NCBI GenBank assembly: GCA_046598395.1
Contig: JBKJIQ010000045.1
Span: 29,605-93,604, forward strand
DNA length: 64,000 nucleotides
Direction: 5' to 3'
Origin: JAENVU01 sp046598395
Lineage (GTDB): Bacteria; Actinomycetota; Acidimicrobiia; IMCC26256; JAENVU01
Positions 1 to 8,011 of this stretch are shown here, one piece after another (the stretch's first letter is position 1; every line of letters begins with the position of its first letter). A program made the position numbers and the translations under genes. The notes under the pieces are model-generated. The model made no database searches, was not told the DNA's origin, and saw only the letters and a program-made list of their open reading frames with translations.

Positions 1-264
1 GAACGCGAGTCCTTTGAACACGAGGACGCGCTTGCTCGTGACGGCGAGGTAGCCCACGCCTTGCAACGTCACCTCGTGGTCCACGAGACGGTCGCGCTGA
101 CTCGCGCCGCGGATGGCCGCACCGATCATCCCGCCGACAGCAGCCGCGCCTGCCGAGTTGGAGTATCCGGCTCGCTGCAGCTGGATACCTGCAACGAAGT
201 CTTCGTCGGGATCGAGCGCGTCCGTCGCGTGGCGAAGGAGGACGGCGACGGCGGAACGTCTCAC
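1..264 (-). CDS. Partial hypothetical protein, C-terminus outside the window
   Basis: An open frame of 88 codons starts at a GTG four bases after the stop of the upstream lipoprotein gene and runs off the left edge. The visible part has an acidic stretch (DPDEDF), a Gly/Ala-rich segment (SAGAAAVGGMIGAAIRG) and ends in VTSKRVLVFKG, a pattern seen in small bacterial PH-like proteins, but too little is visible to assign a family. The tight spacing suggests translation coupled to the lipoprotein gene. The strand and frame are supported by its position in the minus-strand gene chain. Confidence 0.55.
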   Translation of the reverse strand, partial: MRRSAVAVLLRHATDALDPDEDFVAGIQLQRAGYSNSAGAAAVGGMIGAAIRGASQRDRLVDHEVTLQGVGYLAVTSKRVLVFKGLAF

Positions 265-268
265 AGCC

Positions 269-970
269 TTACGCCGTGTCGGCCTTGAGCAGGCGCCCAG
301 CAATGAGCCCGGCGGCGAGCTGCTCGGTGCTCTCCGGGAAGCCGTCAACTGCGCCGCCAACCATCACGAACGCCTCGCTGCGACCGACCAACAGGCTCGT
401 AGCGTCTTCGCGAATCGGAACAACACTCCCGTCGGGCTGATGCAAGTTCCCGGTGAAACGGATACCGACGGCCTTCGTCCCGGCTGGTGCGGCGACGGGC
501 ACCAGCCCGACGGCGGCGTCGGTGAGTGTCTTCCCGTGCATGGAAGCGCTCTTTGCAAACGCGGGGAGTGCGAGCTTGCGCCAGCAATCGAACATCGCTG
601 GGTCGCCGAAGTCTGCGGCAAGCGCATCCGCGTCGACGACGTTCCGGTAGTACACGACCTGGTTGTAGACGAAGCCACCGCTGGTCTGGTTGTCCATCCA
701 ATCGCCCGACGCCGTCGCGGTGGCACCGCCCGAAGGATTCGGCCGGAAGCACCGCTGCGCCTCGCTGGACGCGGCGAGCGTCAAGGGGTGCTTGTCGCCG
801 TTGAATTCTGGAGTGTTCTCCGCCTGGGTCCAGTCCGGTCCGAGCTGACCGGCGTAGACGACGATGTTCTCCGCCTCAGTGTTGTCTGCGCTGTTCTCGG
901 CGCTCGCAGAGGTACACCCGGCCGCAACGAGAGCAACGATCGACACGGCGACGATCCCGGCTTTGCGCAT
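269..970 (-). CDS. Putative secreted lipoprotein of unknown function
   Basis: This 233-residue protein begins with a lipoprotein signal peptide: basic MRK, a hydrophobic stretch and the sequence LVAAGC, so Cys19 is the likely lipidated residue. The mature part is Thr/Ser/Asp-rich after the cysteine and then globular, with paired cysteines (RCFRP, MFDCWRK) that could form a disulfide outside the membrane. The layout resembles the extracytoplasmic sensor-type lipoproteins common in mycobacteria, but no family is recognised with confidence. It lies four bases upstream of the partial gene on the left and about 70 bases downstream of the DUF2017 gene. Confidence 0.7.
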   Translation of the reverse strand: MRKAGIVAVSIVALVAAGCTSASAENSADNTEAENIVVYAGQLGPDWTQAENTPEFNGDKHPLTLAASSEAQRCFRPNPSGGATATASGDWMDNQTSGGFVYNQVVYYRNVVDADALAADFGDPAMFDCWRKLALPAFAKSASMHGKTLTDAAVGLVPVAAPAGTKAVGIRFTGNLHQPDGSVVPIREDATSLLVGRSEAFVMVGGAVDGFPESTEQLAAGLIAGRLLKADTA

Positions 971-1040
971 GGAACGAGTATGCGGTCACTTCCACCGTGG
1001 TCCAACCCCACCATTGGGGATCTGCGCCTTGGTTGAGCGC

Positions 1041-1571
1041 TCACGACTCGCGGCCCGGCATTCCATCGAGCAGCACGTCGACCAAGGCGCCTTGGAGGTA
1101 GGTGAGCCAGTCGTACATCGCGAACCCGAGCGAGCGCGGGTCGGCATCGCTCGAAGCGTCACTCTCGTCCGAGGAGTCTTCGGTCACGCCGAGGGTGACA
1201 CCCAAGGCGAGTCGAACGTCGTTCATTGCGCCGACCCATTGCTCGAGCGCTTCACTGGCCAAGACCACTTCGACCCGGCCTCGGCGTTCCCGACCCGAGT
1301 CCAACGCCGCCACCAGCGCACGGATCGCATCCGACTTCGCGAGGACGAGATCGTCGTGCACCACGGATTGGAAATCACGCTCGGCGCGGTCCTCGGTGGG
1401 GTCGACGTACGCACGCGGAAACAGCCGGTCTCGAACGGCGTCGGTCCCGTGATCGGGCACACCACCACCGAGCACCTCGGTGAGTTGCCGAGCCAGATCA
1501 CGGAGTGCCGCGACCTCAGCTGATTCGAACGTGACCGCAACCCCGGAGGCGGTGGCCTTCAGGCGCGTCAC
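1041..1571 (-). CDS. DUF2017 family protein
   Basis: The most likely start is a GTG at 1571 that overlaps the clpS stop codon as GTGA, giving 176 residues. A longer in-frame extension lies wholly inside clpS and is rejected. The protein is acidic and alpha-helical in character, with an N-terminal LLKATASGV-like strand and a central QLTEVLGG helix. DUF2017 proteins are regularly encoded immediately after clpS in actinobacteria, and that adjacency is the main support. The function is unknown. A link to ClpS-dependent proteolysis is inference from gene order only. Confidence 0.75.
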   Translation of the reverse strand: MTRLKATASGVAVTFESAEVAALRDLARQLTEVLGGGVPDHGTDAVRDRLFPRAYVDPTEDRAERDFQSVVHDDLVLAKSDAIRALVAALDSGRERRGRVEVVLASEALEQWVGAMNDVRLALGVTLGVTEDSSDESDASSDADPRSLGFAMYDWLTYLQGALVDVLLDGMPGRES

Positions 1572-1921
1572 ACGCGGTCGCGTTCCATCGTGGCCCACAG
1601 CCCGTAGGAATGGAGCCGGGCGACATCGATCTCGGCCTTCTCGCGGCTCCCGTGCGACACCACCGACTTGCCCTCGTGGTGCACCTCCAGCATGAGTCGC
1701 GTTGCCTTCTCCACGGAGTATCCGAAGAGCTTGCGGAACACCATCACCACATAGTTCTGGAGATTCACCGGGTCGTTCCACACGATGACGAGCCAGGGGG
1801 TATCGGTCCCCACCACGGTCTCCTCCACCGGTGCCTCGATCGTGGCCGGCGCTGCCGCCACCACGACGTCCACAATCACGACGCCGGCGATCAGAACCCG
1901 AGTCACGAGGACGCTCGCCAT
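1568..1921 (-). CDS. clpS: ATP-dependent Clp protease adaptor ClpS
   Basis: ClpS binds the N-domain of ClpA/ClpC and delivers substrates with destabilising N-terminal residues (N-end rule). The core is clear: TPWLVIVWNDPVNLQNYVV, then VFRKLFGYS, MLEVHHEGKSVV and the C-terminal half-helix. The start is uncertain. ATG 1921 lies five bases after the nusB stop and gives 117 residues, but its first 25 residues are an odd Val/Ile-rich stretch. GTG codons at 1864 or 1861 would give a normal-length N-terminus before TPW. No start has a strong ribosome binding site. It sits between nusB and DUF2017. Confidence 0.88.
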   Translation of the reverse strand: MASVLVTRVLIAGVVIVDVVVAAAPATIEAPVEETVVGTDTPWLVIVWNDPVNLQNYVVMVFRKLFGYSVEKATRLMLEVHHEGKSVVSHGSREKAEIDVARLHSYGLWATMERDRV

Positions 1922-1925
1922 CTGG

Positions 1926-2324
1926 TCATGGCGCCGCCGCACGCACCTGTTCGGCGATGCGCGCCAACAGGCCGTTCACGAATCGGCCACTCTTCTCGGT
2001 GGAGTATTGCTTCGCGAGTTCGACGGCTTCGCTGATCACCACTGCGGTGGGAACCCCCGGCTCATGGGTCAGCTCAAAACAACCGAGGCGCAACACCGCC
2101 CGGTCCACCGCGGGCATCCGTTCCACGGCCCAATGCTCGGAGTACTCGCGCAACAACCCGTCGATCTGCGGCGCGTGCGTCTCGACTCCACGAAACAACT
2201 CCAGCGCATACGAATCCGGCGCGGCAGGCAGGCCGACCAGCAGCTCTTCGACGCTGATCGCTCGGGCCTCACGTTCGTAACACAGGCCGAGCGCGCGCTC
2301 GCGAGATTCTCTTCGAGGCGCCAT
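1926..2324 (-). CDS. nusB: Transcription antitermination factor NusB
   Basis: NusB pairs with NusE (S10) on boxA RNA to support rRNA antitermination. The ATG at 2324 is preceded by GGGAAG and lies 11 bases after efp, giving 132 residues, the usual size. The all-helical family is recognised from the N-terminal RRESRERALGLCYE segment, AVDRAVLRLGCFEL in the middle, and the C-terminal VPTAVVISEAVELAKQYS followed by GRFVNGLLARI. The efp-nusB order is standard in actinobacteria and indicates cotranscription. Confidence 0.96.
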   Translation of the reverse strand: MAPRRESRERALGLCYEREARAISVEELLVGLPAAPDSYALELFRGVETHAPQIDGLLREYSEHWAVERMPAVDRAVLRLGCFELTHEPGVPTAVVISEAVELAKQYSTEKSGRFVNGLLARIAEQVRAAAP

Positions 2325-2335
2325 GAGCTTCCCGC

Positions 2336-2896
2336 TCAGGCGCGGGTGAGGTACTCGCCGGTGCGGGTGTCGATCTTGAGCTTCTCGCCCACTTCGATGA
2401 ACAGCGGAACTTGAACGATGACACCAGTCTCCATCGTGGCGGCCTTGCGGGCGCCCGAAACGCGGTCGCCCTGGAGCCCCGGTTCGGTCTCGGTCACGAC
2501 AAGCTCGACCGATGCCGGCAGATCGACCCCGAGCACTTCGTCCTCCCACATGGGCAGGACCGCGAGGTCGCCTTCCTTCAGGTAATGGACTGCGTCGCCC
2601 ACCGCCCCCGCGGACACCTGAATCTGGTCGTAGGTGGCGTTGTCCATGAAGACGTAGTCGGTGCCTTCACGGTAGAGGTACTGCATCTCCCGCTTGTCGA
2701 TCGTGGCGTGGCCGACCTTCTCGTCGGAGCGGAAGGTCTTATCGATCACCGCGCCGGTGCGCATATTCTTCAACTTGGTCCGCACGAACGCACCGCCCTT
2801 GCCGGGCTTGACGTGCTGAAACTCCACGACGGTCATCAGACCTTCGGGCAGGTTCAGCGCCATACCGTTCTTCAAACCATTCGTCGAAATACTCAT
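2336..2896 (-). CDS. efp: Translation elongation factor P
   Basis: EF-P rescues ribosomes stalled at polyproline stretches. The 186-residue product has the KOW-like N-domain with the conserved loop KPGKGGAFVR, placing the potentially modified lysine at residue 33, followed by two OB domains. The C-terminal family signature is visible around GVIVQVPLFIEVGEKLKIDTRTGEY. The ATG at 2896 is chosen because it gives the family N-terminus MSIST.NGLKNGM. A longer in-frame extension upstream reads through a repeat element found before other genes and is not credible as protein. Confidence 0.97.
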   Translation of the reverse strand: MSISTNGLKNGMALNLPEGLMTVVEFQHVKPGKGGAFVRTKLKNMRTGAVIDKTFRSDEKVGHATIDKREMQYLYREGTDYVFMDNATYDQIQVSAGAVGDAVHYLKEGDLAVLPMWEDEVLGVDLPASVELVVTETEPGLQGDRVSGARKAATMETGVIVQVPLFIEVGEKLKIDTRTGEYLTRA

Positions 2897-2988
2897 AACT
2901 CCCGCTCTTGCTCCTTCGGAGCGGGCCGCTCGGGCCACGCTTCGCTGTCGTACTGGCTGACAAATGGTGGCGCTCACGCTCCGCTCTG
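2897..2988 (-). repeat. Degenerate copy of the 92-nt start-associated repeat, upstream of efp
   Basis: The 92 bases upstream of the efp ATG match the units before thrS and pdxS. The 3' half is best conserved: on the minus strand AGCGAAGCGTGGCCCGAGCG, then the hairpin GCTCCGAAGGAGC and CAAGAGCGGGAGTT directly before ATG. The frame that encodes SEAWPERPAPKEQEREL still ends in a TGA that overlaps the efp start as ATGA. The 5' half is degenerate: where intact units have ATGAGC this one has CAGAGC, and the peptide frame has no start and meets an upstream stop. It may still supply the ribosome binding site of efp. Confidence 0.75.
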
Positions 2989-3005
2989 GTTCTTTGCCTT
3001 CACCA

Positions 3006-4103
3006 TCAAACGACGAGGTGTTTGGGGAACTCGGTGAGGGCCACCGGACCGTTGGCGGTAACCACCAGCGTGTCTTCGATACGGACCCCGCCGATCCCCG
3101 GCAGGTACACGCCGGGCTCAACCGTGACCACATGGCCCGCGGCGAGGGTACCAGTCGACGTCGACGCGACCCGAGGCGACTCGTGGATCTCGAGGCCCAC
3201 GCCATGCCCGGTGCCGTGAATGAATGCCTCGCCCCAACCCGCGGCCACGATCACGGCACGCGAGGCACGGTCGACCGCGGCACACTCGACCCCCACCGCC
3301 ACCGCCTCGCAGCCCTGCTCCTGGGCATCGAGGACGGTCTCCCAGATCCGGCGCGCCTCGGCACTCGGCTCACCCACGCTCACGGTCCGCGTCATGTCCG
3401 AGCAGTACCCATCAACAATGCACCCGAAATCGATGACGACGAGTTCCCCCGCCTCGATCCGCCGATCGCTCGGCCGAGCGTGGGGCTTGGCGCCGTTCGG
3501 GCCGGCGGCCACGATGGGATCGAAGCTGACGGCCGACGCGCCTCGAGTCCGCATGGCGAACTCGAGGTTGAGCGCGAACTCGCGCTCGGTGGGACTGGTT
3601 CGCAGCGTGGGGAGAACCTCGGTGAGCGCGGCATCGGCAATCGCACACGCGGCCCGGATACGCGCTACCTCACCGGGCTCCTTGACCATGCGCAGACCGT
3701 CGACGAGTCCATCGGTCGGGATCAGCTCGGCCGCAGGAAACCAATCACCGAAGCTCCGCTGTTGGGACCAGGTCACGGCGTCGGACTCGAGGCCGAGGCG
3801 GCGAACGTCGGCCGCAGCCCGTGCAAGCGCGTCTCGTTGCTCGGCCTGGGTGAGCCCGATCACGACGTCGGCGGTGACCCCGGCGGCGGCGAGTTGGTCT
3901 GCCGATTGGTCGCGGTAGCGCCCGTCGGTCACGAACGTGGCGCCGTCCGCGGTGACGAGCAGCATGGCCGCCGAGCCGGTGAACCCCGTGAGGTACCGGA
4001 CGTTGACCAGCCGGGTCACGAGCAGTGCGTCGATTCCCTCGAAGCGGCTGCGCAGCGCACCGAGCCGCGGACTGAGATCCATCGGCTCGAACCCGGCGTC
4101 CAT
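3006..4103 (-). CDS. pepP: Xaa-Pro aminopeptidase (M24 family)
   Basis: A cytosolic metallopeptidase that removes N-terminal residues preceding proline. The 365-residue protein has a creatinase-like N-terminal domain (NVRYLTGFTGSAA) and the pita-bread catalytic domain. All five metal-ligand motifs are visible: VVIDFG and SDMTRT for the aspartates, HGTGHGVGLEIHE for the histidine, and VEPGVY and RIED for the glutamates. ATG 4103 overlaps the aroQ stop (TGATG). A GTG one codon earlier is possible. The gene sits between aroQ and efp as in mycobacteria, where it is often named pepQ. Family members differ in prolidase versus aminopeptidase activity. Confidence 0.92.
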   Translation of the reverse strand: MDAGFEPMDLSPRLGALRSRFEGIDALLVTRLVNVRYLTGFTGSAAMLLVTADGATFVTDGRYRDQSADQLAAAGVTADVVIGLTQAEQRDALARAAADVRRLGLESDAVTWSQQRSFGDWFPAAELIPTDGLVDGLRMVKEPGEVARIRAACAIADAALTEVLPTLRTSPTEREFALNLEFAMRTRGASAVSFDPIVAAGPNGAKPHARPSDRRIEAGELVVIDFGCIVDGYCSDMTRTVSVGEPSAEARRIWETVLDAQEQGCEAVAVGVECAAVDRASRAVIVAAGWGEAFIHGTGHGVGLEIHESPRVASTSTGTLAAGHVVTVEPGVYLPGIGGVRIEDTLVVTANGPVALTEFPKHLVV

Positions 4104-4543
4104 CACGCGAGCTTCCCGACCGTTGCTTCGATCGCGAGCCGATATCCGGCACGTCCGAATCCCGAGATCGTGCCCGTCACCACGGGGGCCACCACCGACG
4201 TCTTACGCCACTCCTCGCGCGCACTCGGGTTCGAGAGATGCAGCTCGACCTTCACGCCGTCGAACGCGGCCAGTGCATCCGCGATCGCAAACGACGAGTG
4301 GGTGAACGCGCCCGGGTTCATCACGATCGCCACGCACCGACCGCGTGCCGCGTGAATCGCTTCGATGAGCACACCCTCGTGATTCGATTGGAGGTGTTCG
4401 AGTCTGTAGCCAGCGGCGGTCGCAACCGCGGTGGCATCCGCCACACAATCTTCCAGCGTGTCGGTGCCGTAGATCTCCGGCTCGCGGTCCCCCAGCAGAT
4501 TCAAGTTCGGTCCGCTCAAGAGCAAGATCGTCTCCATGGTCAT
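4103..4543 (-). CDS. aroQ: 3-dehydroquinate dehydratase, type II
   Basis: Catalyses dehydration of 3-dehydroquinate to 3-dehydroshikimate, the third shikimate-pathway step. The 146-residue size and the motifs GPNLNLLG, EIYG (catalytic Tyr25), SNHEG, NPGAFTHSS and ELHLSNP are those of the dodecameric type II enzyme. The C-terminal arginine region AREEWRKTSV is also present. Its ATG overlaps the aroB stop by four bases (ATGA), so translation is coupled in the aroC-aroK-aroB-aroQ chain. Confidence 0.97.
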   Translation of the reverse strand: MTMETILLLSGPNLNLLGDREPEIYGTDTLEDCVADATAVATAAGYRLEHLQSNHEGVLIEAIHAARGRCVAIVMNPGAFTHSSFAIADALAAFDGVKVELHLSNPSAREEWRKTSVVAPVVTGTISGFGRAGYRLAIEATVGKLA

Positions 4544-5658
4544 TCCTCTCGCCCGTCAACGGTGCATCCGACCGACTCGAATGCGTAACGCAACGCGGCC
4601 GACGGCGGATCGTTCACCACTTCGAGACCGTCGGGACCCGGCAGCACGAACGTGAGACCGCCGCTCGCCTTCTTGTCCCGCGCCATCAGCTCCAGGAGCA
4701 CGGTCGTCGTGACCGCATCGGAGTCCGGAACCACGACCGGGAGTCCGAGTGAAGCGGGAATCGCCTGGTAGCGGTCCACGATGTCGGGTCCCACCCGCTC
4801 GCATCCACCGGCGAGCGCGCCGGCGAAGACCAGCCCCACCGCGACCGCTTCACCGTGGGTCAGTTCATGCGCGTAGGCAATCTCGAGCGCGTGCGCGAGC
4901 GTGTGGCCGAGGTTGAGCGTGGCGCGCAGTCCCGTACGTTCGAAGGGATCCCGGCCCACCACATCGGCCTTGATCCCCACACAGCGCCCGACCACATCTG
5001 CGAGCACCGCCGGCTCGCGATCAAGGATCCCGGCGGTCCCGGTACGAAGGACATCGACCAATCCGGTCGGGTCCGCGACCACATCGTGCATCAGCGCGTA
5101 CTTGGCCACCTCTCCGAGGCCACTGCGGTACTCGCGTGCCTCGAGCGACATCAGGGTGTCGGTATCTGCCACCACACCCATTGGTTGATGGAACGCGCCC
5201 ACCAGGTTCTTGCCCTCGGGCAAGTTGACTGCGGTCTTGCCTCCGATGGCGGCATCAACCATCGCAAGCAGGGTGGTCGGAACCTGCACCAACGCGACCC
5301 CGCGGTGATAGGTGGCCGCGGCGAACCCGGCGGTGTCGCCCACCACGCCGCCTCCGAGCGCGATCACCGCGTCTGCGCGCAACAGTCCCCATCGGGCGAA
5401 GCCGCGACAGAGCTGCTCGACGGTCGTCAACGTCTTGTGCGATTCACCATCACCCATGAGGAACAGCTCGGTCGGAGCATCGATCCCGGCTCGGATCGCC
5501 GCGGCATAGCGATCGGCAATCGCCGCCTGACTGACGATGGCAACTCGGCGACGGCCCTGGAGCAATTGCCCGACCTGGTCGAGTACTCCGGCACCGACCA
5601 CGACGTCGTAGGGCGGGTCGAGGGCAACCCGGATTCTGGTGCCGGGGATCGCGGTCAC
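4540..5658 (-). CDS. aroB: 3-dehydroquinate synthase
   Basis: Converts DAHP to 3-dehydroquinate using NAD and a divalent metal in the second shikimate step. The 372-residue protein shows MGDGESHKT, the glycine-rich ALGGGVVGDTAGF, TTLLAMVDAAIGGKTAVN, and the metal-binding NLGHTLAHALE and THGEAVAVG. The GTG start at 5658 overlaps the aroK stop as GTGA. It is the third gene of the aro chain transcribed leftward. Confidence 0.97.
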   Translation of the reverse strand: MTAIPGTRIRVALDPPYDVVVGAGVLDQVGQLLQGRRRVAIVSQAAIADRYAAAIRAGIDAPTELFLMGDGESHKTLTTVEQLCRGFARWGLLRADAVIALGGGVVGDTAGFAAATYHRGVALVQVPTTLLAMVDAAIGGKTAVNLPEGKNLVGAFHQPMGVVADTDTLMSLEAREYRSGLGEVAKYALMHDVVADPTGLVDVLRTGTAGILDREPAVLADVVGRCVGIKADVVGRDPFERTGLRATLNLGHTLAHALEIAYAHELTHGEAVAVGLVFAGALAGGCERVGPDIVDRYQAIPASLGLPVVVPDSDAVTTTVLLELMARDKKASGGLTFVLPGPDGLEVVNDPPSAALRYAFESVGCTVDGREE

Positions 5659-6203
5659 GAGGATGCCTCGTCACCCGGCGATGCAGCCAGTGCGTCCAAC
5701 ACGAGTTCGGCGACCGCCTCAATGGTGCGTCCAACCGTTGATATCTCCGCGTCGGCGGCCGCGGCGTAGGCACCCGCACGGGCGTCGGCAAGACGTGTGA
5801 GCGTGGTGGTCGTCGGTCCACCGGCGAGCAGCGGACGGGTGGCGACGCCGACATGTTCCACTCGCGCCGCCAGCACCTCGGGTGACGCCTGGAGCCACAC
5901 CACAAACCCGCGATCACGAACGGCACGGCGATTCTTTGCGTCGAGGATCGCGCCGCCGCCACAGGCGATCACCAACGGTTCCGGCGCCGCCAGCGCGTCA
6001 AGGAGTGCGGCACGCTCCCGCACCCGAAACCCGGCTTCGCCCTCGCGAGCAAAGATCTCGGGCACGGTCTCACCCGCGTTGGCTTCGACCACTGCGTCGG
6101 TGTCGACGAAGGCCCAGCCGAGTTCACGGGCACAGTGCCGGCCGACGGAAGTCTTGCCTGCTCCCATCAAACCGACGAGCACGAGATGCCGACCGGCGCT
6201 CAC
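5655..6203 (-). CDS. aroK: Shikimate kinase
   Basis: Phosphorylates shikimate at the 3-hydroxyl with ATP. The 182-residue P-loop kinase has Walker A GLMGAGKTSVG with Lys17, the DTDAVVE substrate site, FRVRE and the ACGGGAIL strand, and the lid arginine in ATRPLLAGG. Length is slightly above the usual 165-175 because of a Thr-rich linker (PTTTTLTRL) and an Ala-rich tail. A GTG start overlaps the aroC stop as GTGA and its own stop overlaps aroB. Confidence 0.96.
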   Translation of the reverse strand: MSAGRHLVLVGLMGAGKTSVGRHCARELGWAFVDTDAVVEANAGETVPEIFAREGEAGFRVRERAALLDALAAPEPLVIACGGGAILDAKNRRAVRDRGFVVWLQASPEVLAARVEHVGVATRPLLAGGPTTTTLTRLADARAGAYAAAADAEISTVGRTIEAVAELVLDALAASPGDEASS

Positions 6204-7351
6204 AGCGCCGCGACGAACTCGCGGTGGTTGCGGACGAACTCGGCCACGGAGTCGCCACCAAACTTGCGCAGCGCCTCATCCGCAAGGATCAGCGACACCA
6301 TGGTCTCGGCCACGACCCCGGCTGCCGGGACCGCGGTCACGTCGGTGCGCTCCTTGAACGACACGGTGGCTGCTTTGGTCTCGGTATCGACGGTACGCAG
6401 CACCGGGCGATTCAGCGTGGCCAACGGCTTCATCGATGCCCGCGCCACCAACAACGACCCCGTGGTCATGCCGCCTTCGATACCACCGGCGCGGTCTGAG
6501 GCTCGGGTATAACCCTGCGTATCGCTCCAGAGGATCTCGTCGTGCGCGGCACTCCCCCGCTCGGCAGCCACCGCGGCACCCTCACCGATCTCGACCGCCT
6601 TCATCGCCTGGATGCTCATCAACGCTTGCGCGATCCGGCCGTCGATCCGCCGGTCCCAATGGACGTGAGAGCCGAGGCCGAGCGGCACCGCGAATCCGAG
6701 GACTTCCACCACACCACCGAGCGAATCACCATCTTTGGCCGCCGCCTGAATGGCGCGCACCATCGCGGCTTCGGCATCAGCATCGAAACACCGAACGGAG
6801 GAGTCGTCGATCCGCGCGAGGTCACCCGCGCCGGGCCTGGGCGCGTCGTCGCTCACCGCGGCGTCACCCATCCGCACCACGTGCGAGAGCACCGATGTTC
6901 CCAGCTCGGCCAGCAGCGCCTTGGCCAGCGCCCCCGCGGCCACGCGGGCCGCGGTCTCCCTGGCGCTGGCCCGTTCCAGCACATTCCGGGCGTCGACGAA
7001 TCCGTATTTCTGCATTCCGACCAGATCGGCATGGCCGGGCCGAGGTTGGGTGAGTGGCTTCTCGGTGAACCCCGGCGCAGGCGACATCTCTTCTTGCCAC
7101 TTGGGCCACTCAGTGTTGTGAATGACGATCGACACCGGAGATCCGAGGGTGGCGCCGTGGCGGATCCCGCCGAGCAGCTCCACGTCGTCACGTTCGAACC
7201 GCATTCGGGGCCCGCGACCGAATCCCAGCCGTCGACGGGCGAGTTCGTCGCCAATCTGTTCGACGGTGACATTCAACCCGGCCGGGAGTCCTTCGACCAC
7301 CACGACGAGAGCGGGTCCGTGGGATTCCCCCGCAGTGAGATAGCGCAGCAT
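6200..7351 (-). CDS. aroC: Chorismate synthase
   Basis: Makes chorismate from EPSP with reduced FMN, the last common step for aromatic amino acids. The 383-residue protein has all three family signatures: the N-terminal GESHGPAL, the GRGPRMRFERDDVE region, the central SARETAARVAAGA and the C-terminal RTDVTAVPAAGVV. It heads the four-gene aro chain and lies 60 bases downstream of the pilP-like gene, so pilus and shikimate genes may share a transcript. Confidence 0.97.
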   Translation of the reverse strand: MLRYLTAGESHGPALVVVVEGLPAGLNVTVEQIGDELARRRLGFGRGPRMRFERDDVELLGGIRHGATLGSPVSIVIHNTEWPKWQEEMSPAPGFTEKPLTQPRPGHADLVGMQKYGFVDARNVLERASARETAARVAAGALAKALLAELGTSVLSHVVRMGDAAVSDDAPRPGAGDLARIDDSSVRCFDADAEAAMVRAIQAAAKDGDSLGGVVEVLGFAVPLGLGSHVHWDRRIDGRIAQALMSIQAMKAVEIGEGAAVAAERGSAAHDEILWSDTQGYTRASDRAGGIEGGMTTGSLLVARASMKPLATLNRPVLRTVDTETKAATVSFKERTDVTAVPAAGVVAETMVSLILADEALRKFGGDSVAEFVRNHREFVAAL

Positions 7352-7411
7352 GATCGACTCAGGTTAGAGGGCCGCGTGCTCGCAGACCGTGACGTTGCCG
7401 AACCGGTGCGG

Positions 7412-8011
7412 CTATTTGAAGACCTGTTCACCCACGCACAGGTTGAACTGGGAGTCCGCATACTCAAAATCTGCGCACGTGGCGCTCGTAAACGCAACCA
7501 ACTTGTAGTTGACGGCGAACGCCTGACCGGCGATCACGGTGTAGGAAGCGCCACCGACGCGGATCCGCGCGGTGCTCACACCGTTCTCTTGAACGATGTC
7601 GTCGAGGGACACGTCGGTCTTGGCTCCGGTGGTCGGGTTGTTCTGGGCAGGATTCGTGGTGGTGGTGGTGGACACCGTGCCGGGGACGGTGGTGGTGGAA
7701 GTGGGTCTCGTGGTCGGCGTCGTTGTGCCGCCACCGCCGCCGCCGGGCTGCTCAAACGGGTCACGCAAACTCAACTCGTCGAAACTTCCGTTCGGCAGGC
7801 TCGGTTCGAGTGGCGCGGTCGTGGTGGTGGACCCACCAACGACGTTCGCGGCGGTCGCGCCGTTGCCCACGGCGGTGGGAGTTGCGGAATCGTTGCGCAG
7901 GAACACTTGATAGACGAGCAACGCGGCGATGACGACACCGGCGAGGCCGAGGAGGATGCCGGTCCGGTTCTGACTGTGCTGTCGCCGTGACCGTCGAGAA
8001 CGGGCCATCAT
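7412..8011 (-). CDS. Single-pass pilus assembly protein, PilP-like
   Basis: The 199-residue protein has a short basic cytoplasmic tail (RSRRSRRQH), one membrane helix (GILLGLAGVVIAALLVYQVF), a long Thr/Pro/Gly-rich linker with a run of six glycines, and a compact C-terminal domain with two cysteines (TCADFEY, NLCVGEQ). Its start overlaps the pilO stop. Position directly after pilM-N-O is that of pilP, which in Gram-negative pili links PilNO to the secretin. With no outer membrane expected here, the role is more likely stabilising the PilMNO platform (inference). Sequence similarity to PilP itself is not evident. Confidence 0.6.
   Translation of the reverse strand: MMARSRRSRRQHSQNRTGILLGLAGVVIAALLVYQVFLRNDSATPTAVGNGATAANVVGGSTTTTAPLEPSLPNGSFDELSLRDPFEQPGGGGGGTTTPTTRPTSTTTVPGTVSTTTTTNPAQNNPTTGAKTDVSLDDIVQENGVSTARIRVGGASYTVIAGQAFAVNYKLVAFTSATCADFEYADSQFNLCVGEQVFK

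Noticed and set aside
2897..3205. N-terminal extension of EF-P by about 100 residues
   Set aside because: It runs through repeat DNA and into the peptidase gene; the 186-residue form is the family length.
2964..4355. Long plus-strand open frame of 463 codons opposite the Xaa-Pro peptidase and aroQ
   Set aside because: It is antisense to well-supported genes and its protein is Arg/His/Gly-rich without motifs, as expected for shadow frames in GC-rich DNA.
7660..7760. Possible tandem-repeat or CRISPR-like array in the Thr/Pro linker of the pilP-like gene
   Set aside because: The repeats are simple codon runs (Thr, Pro, Gly) inside a coding linker, without spacers.
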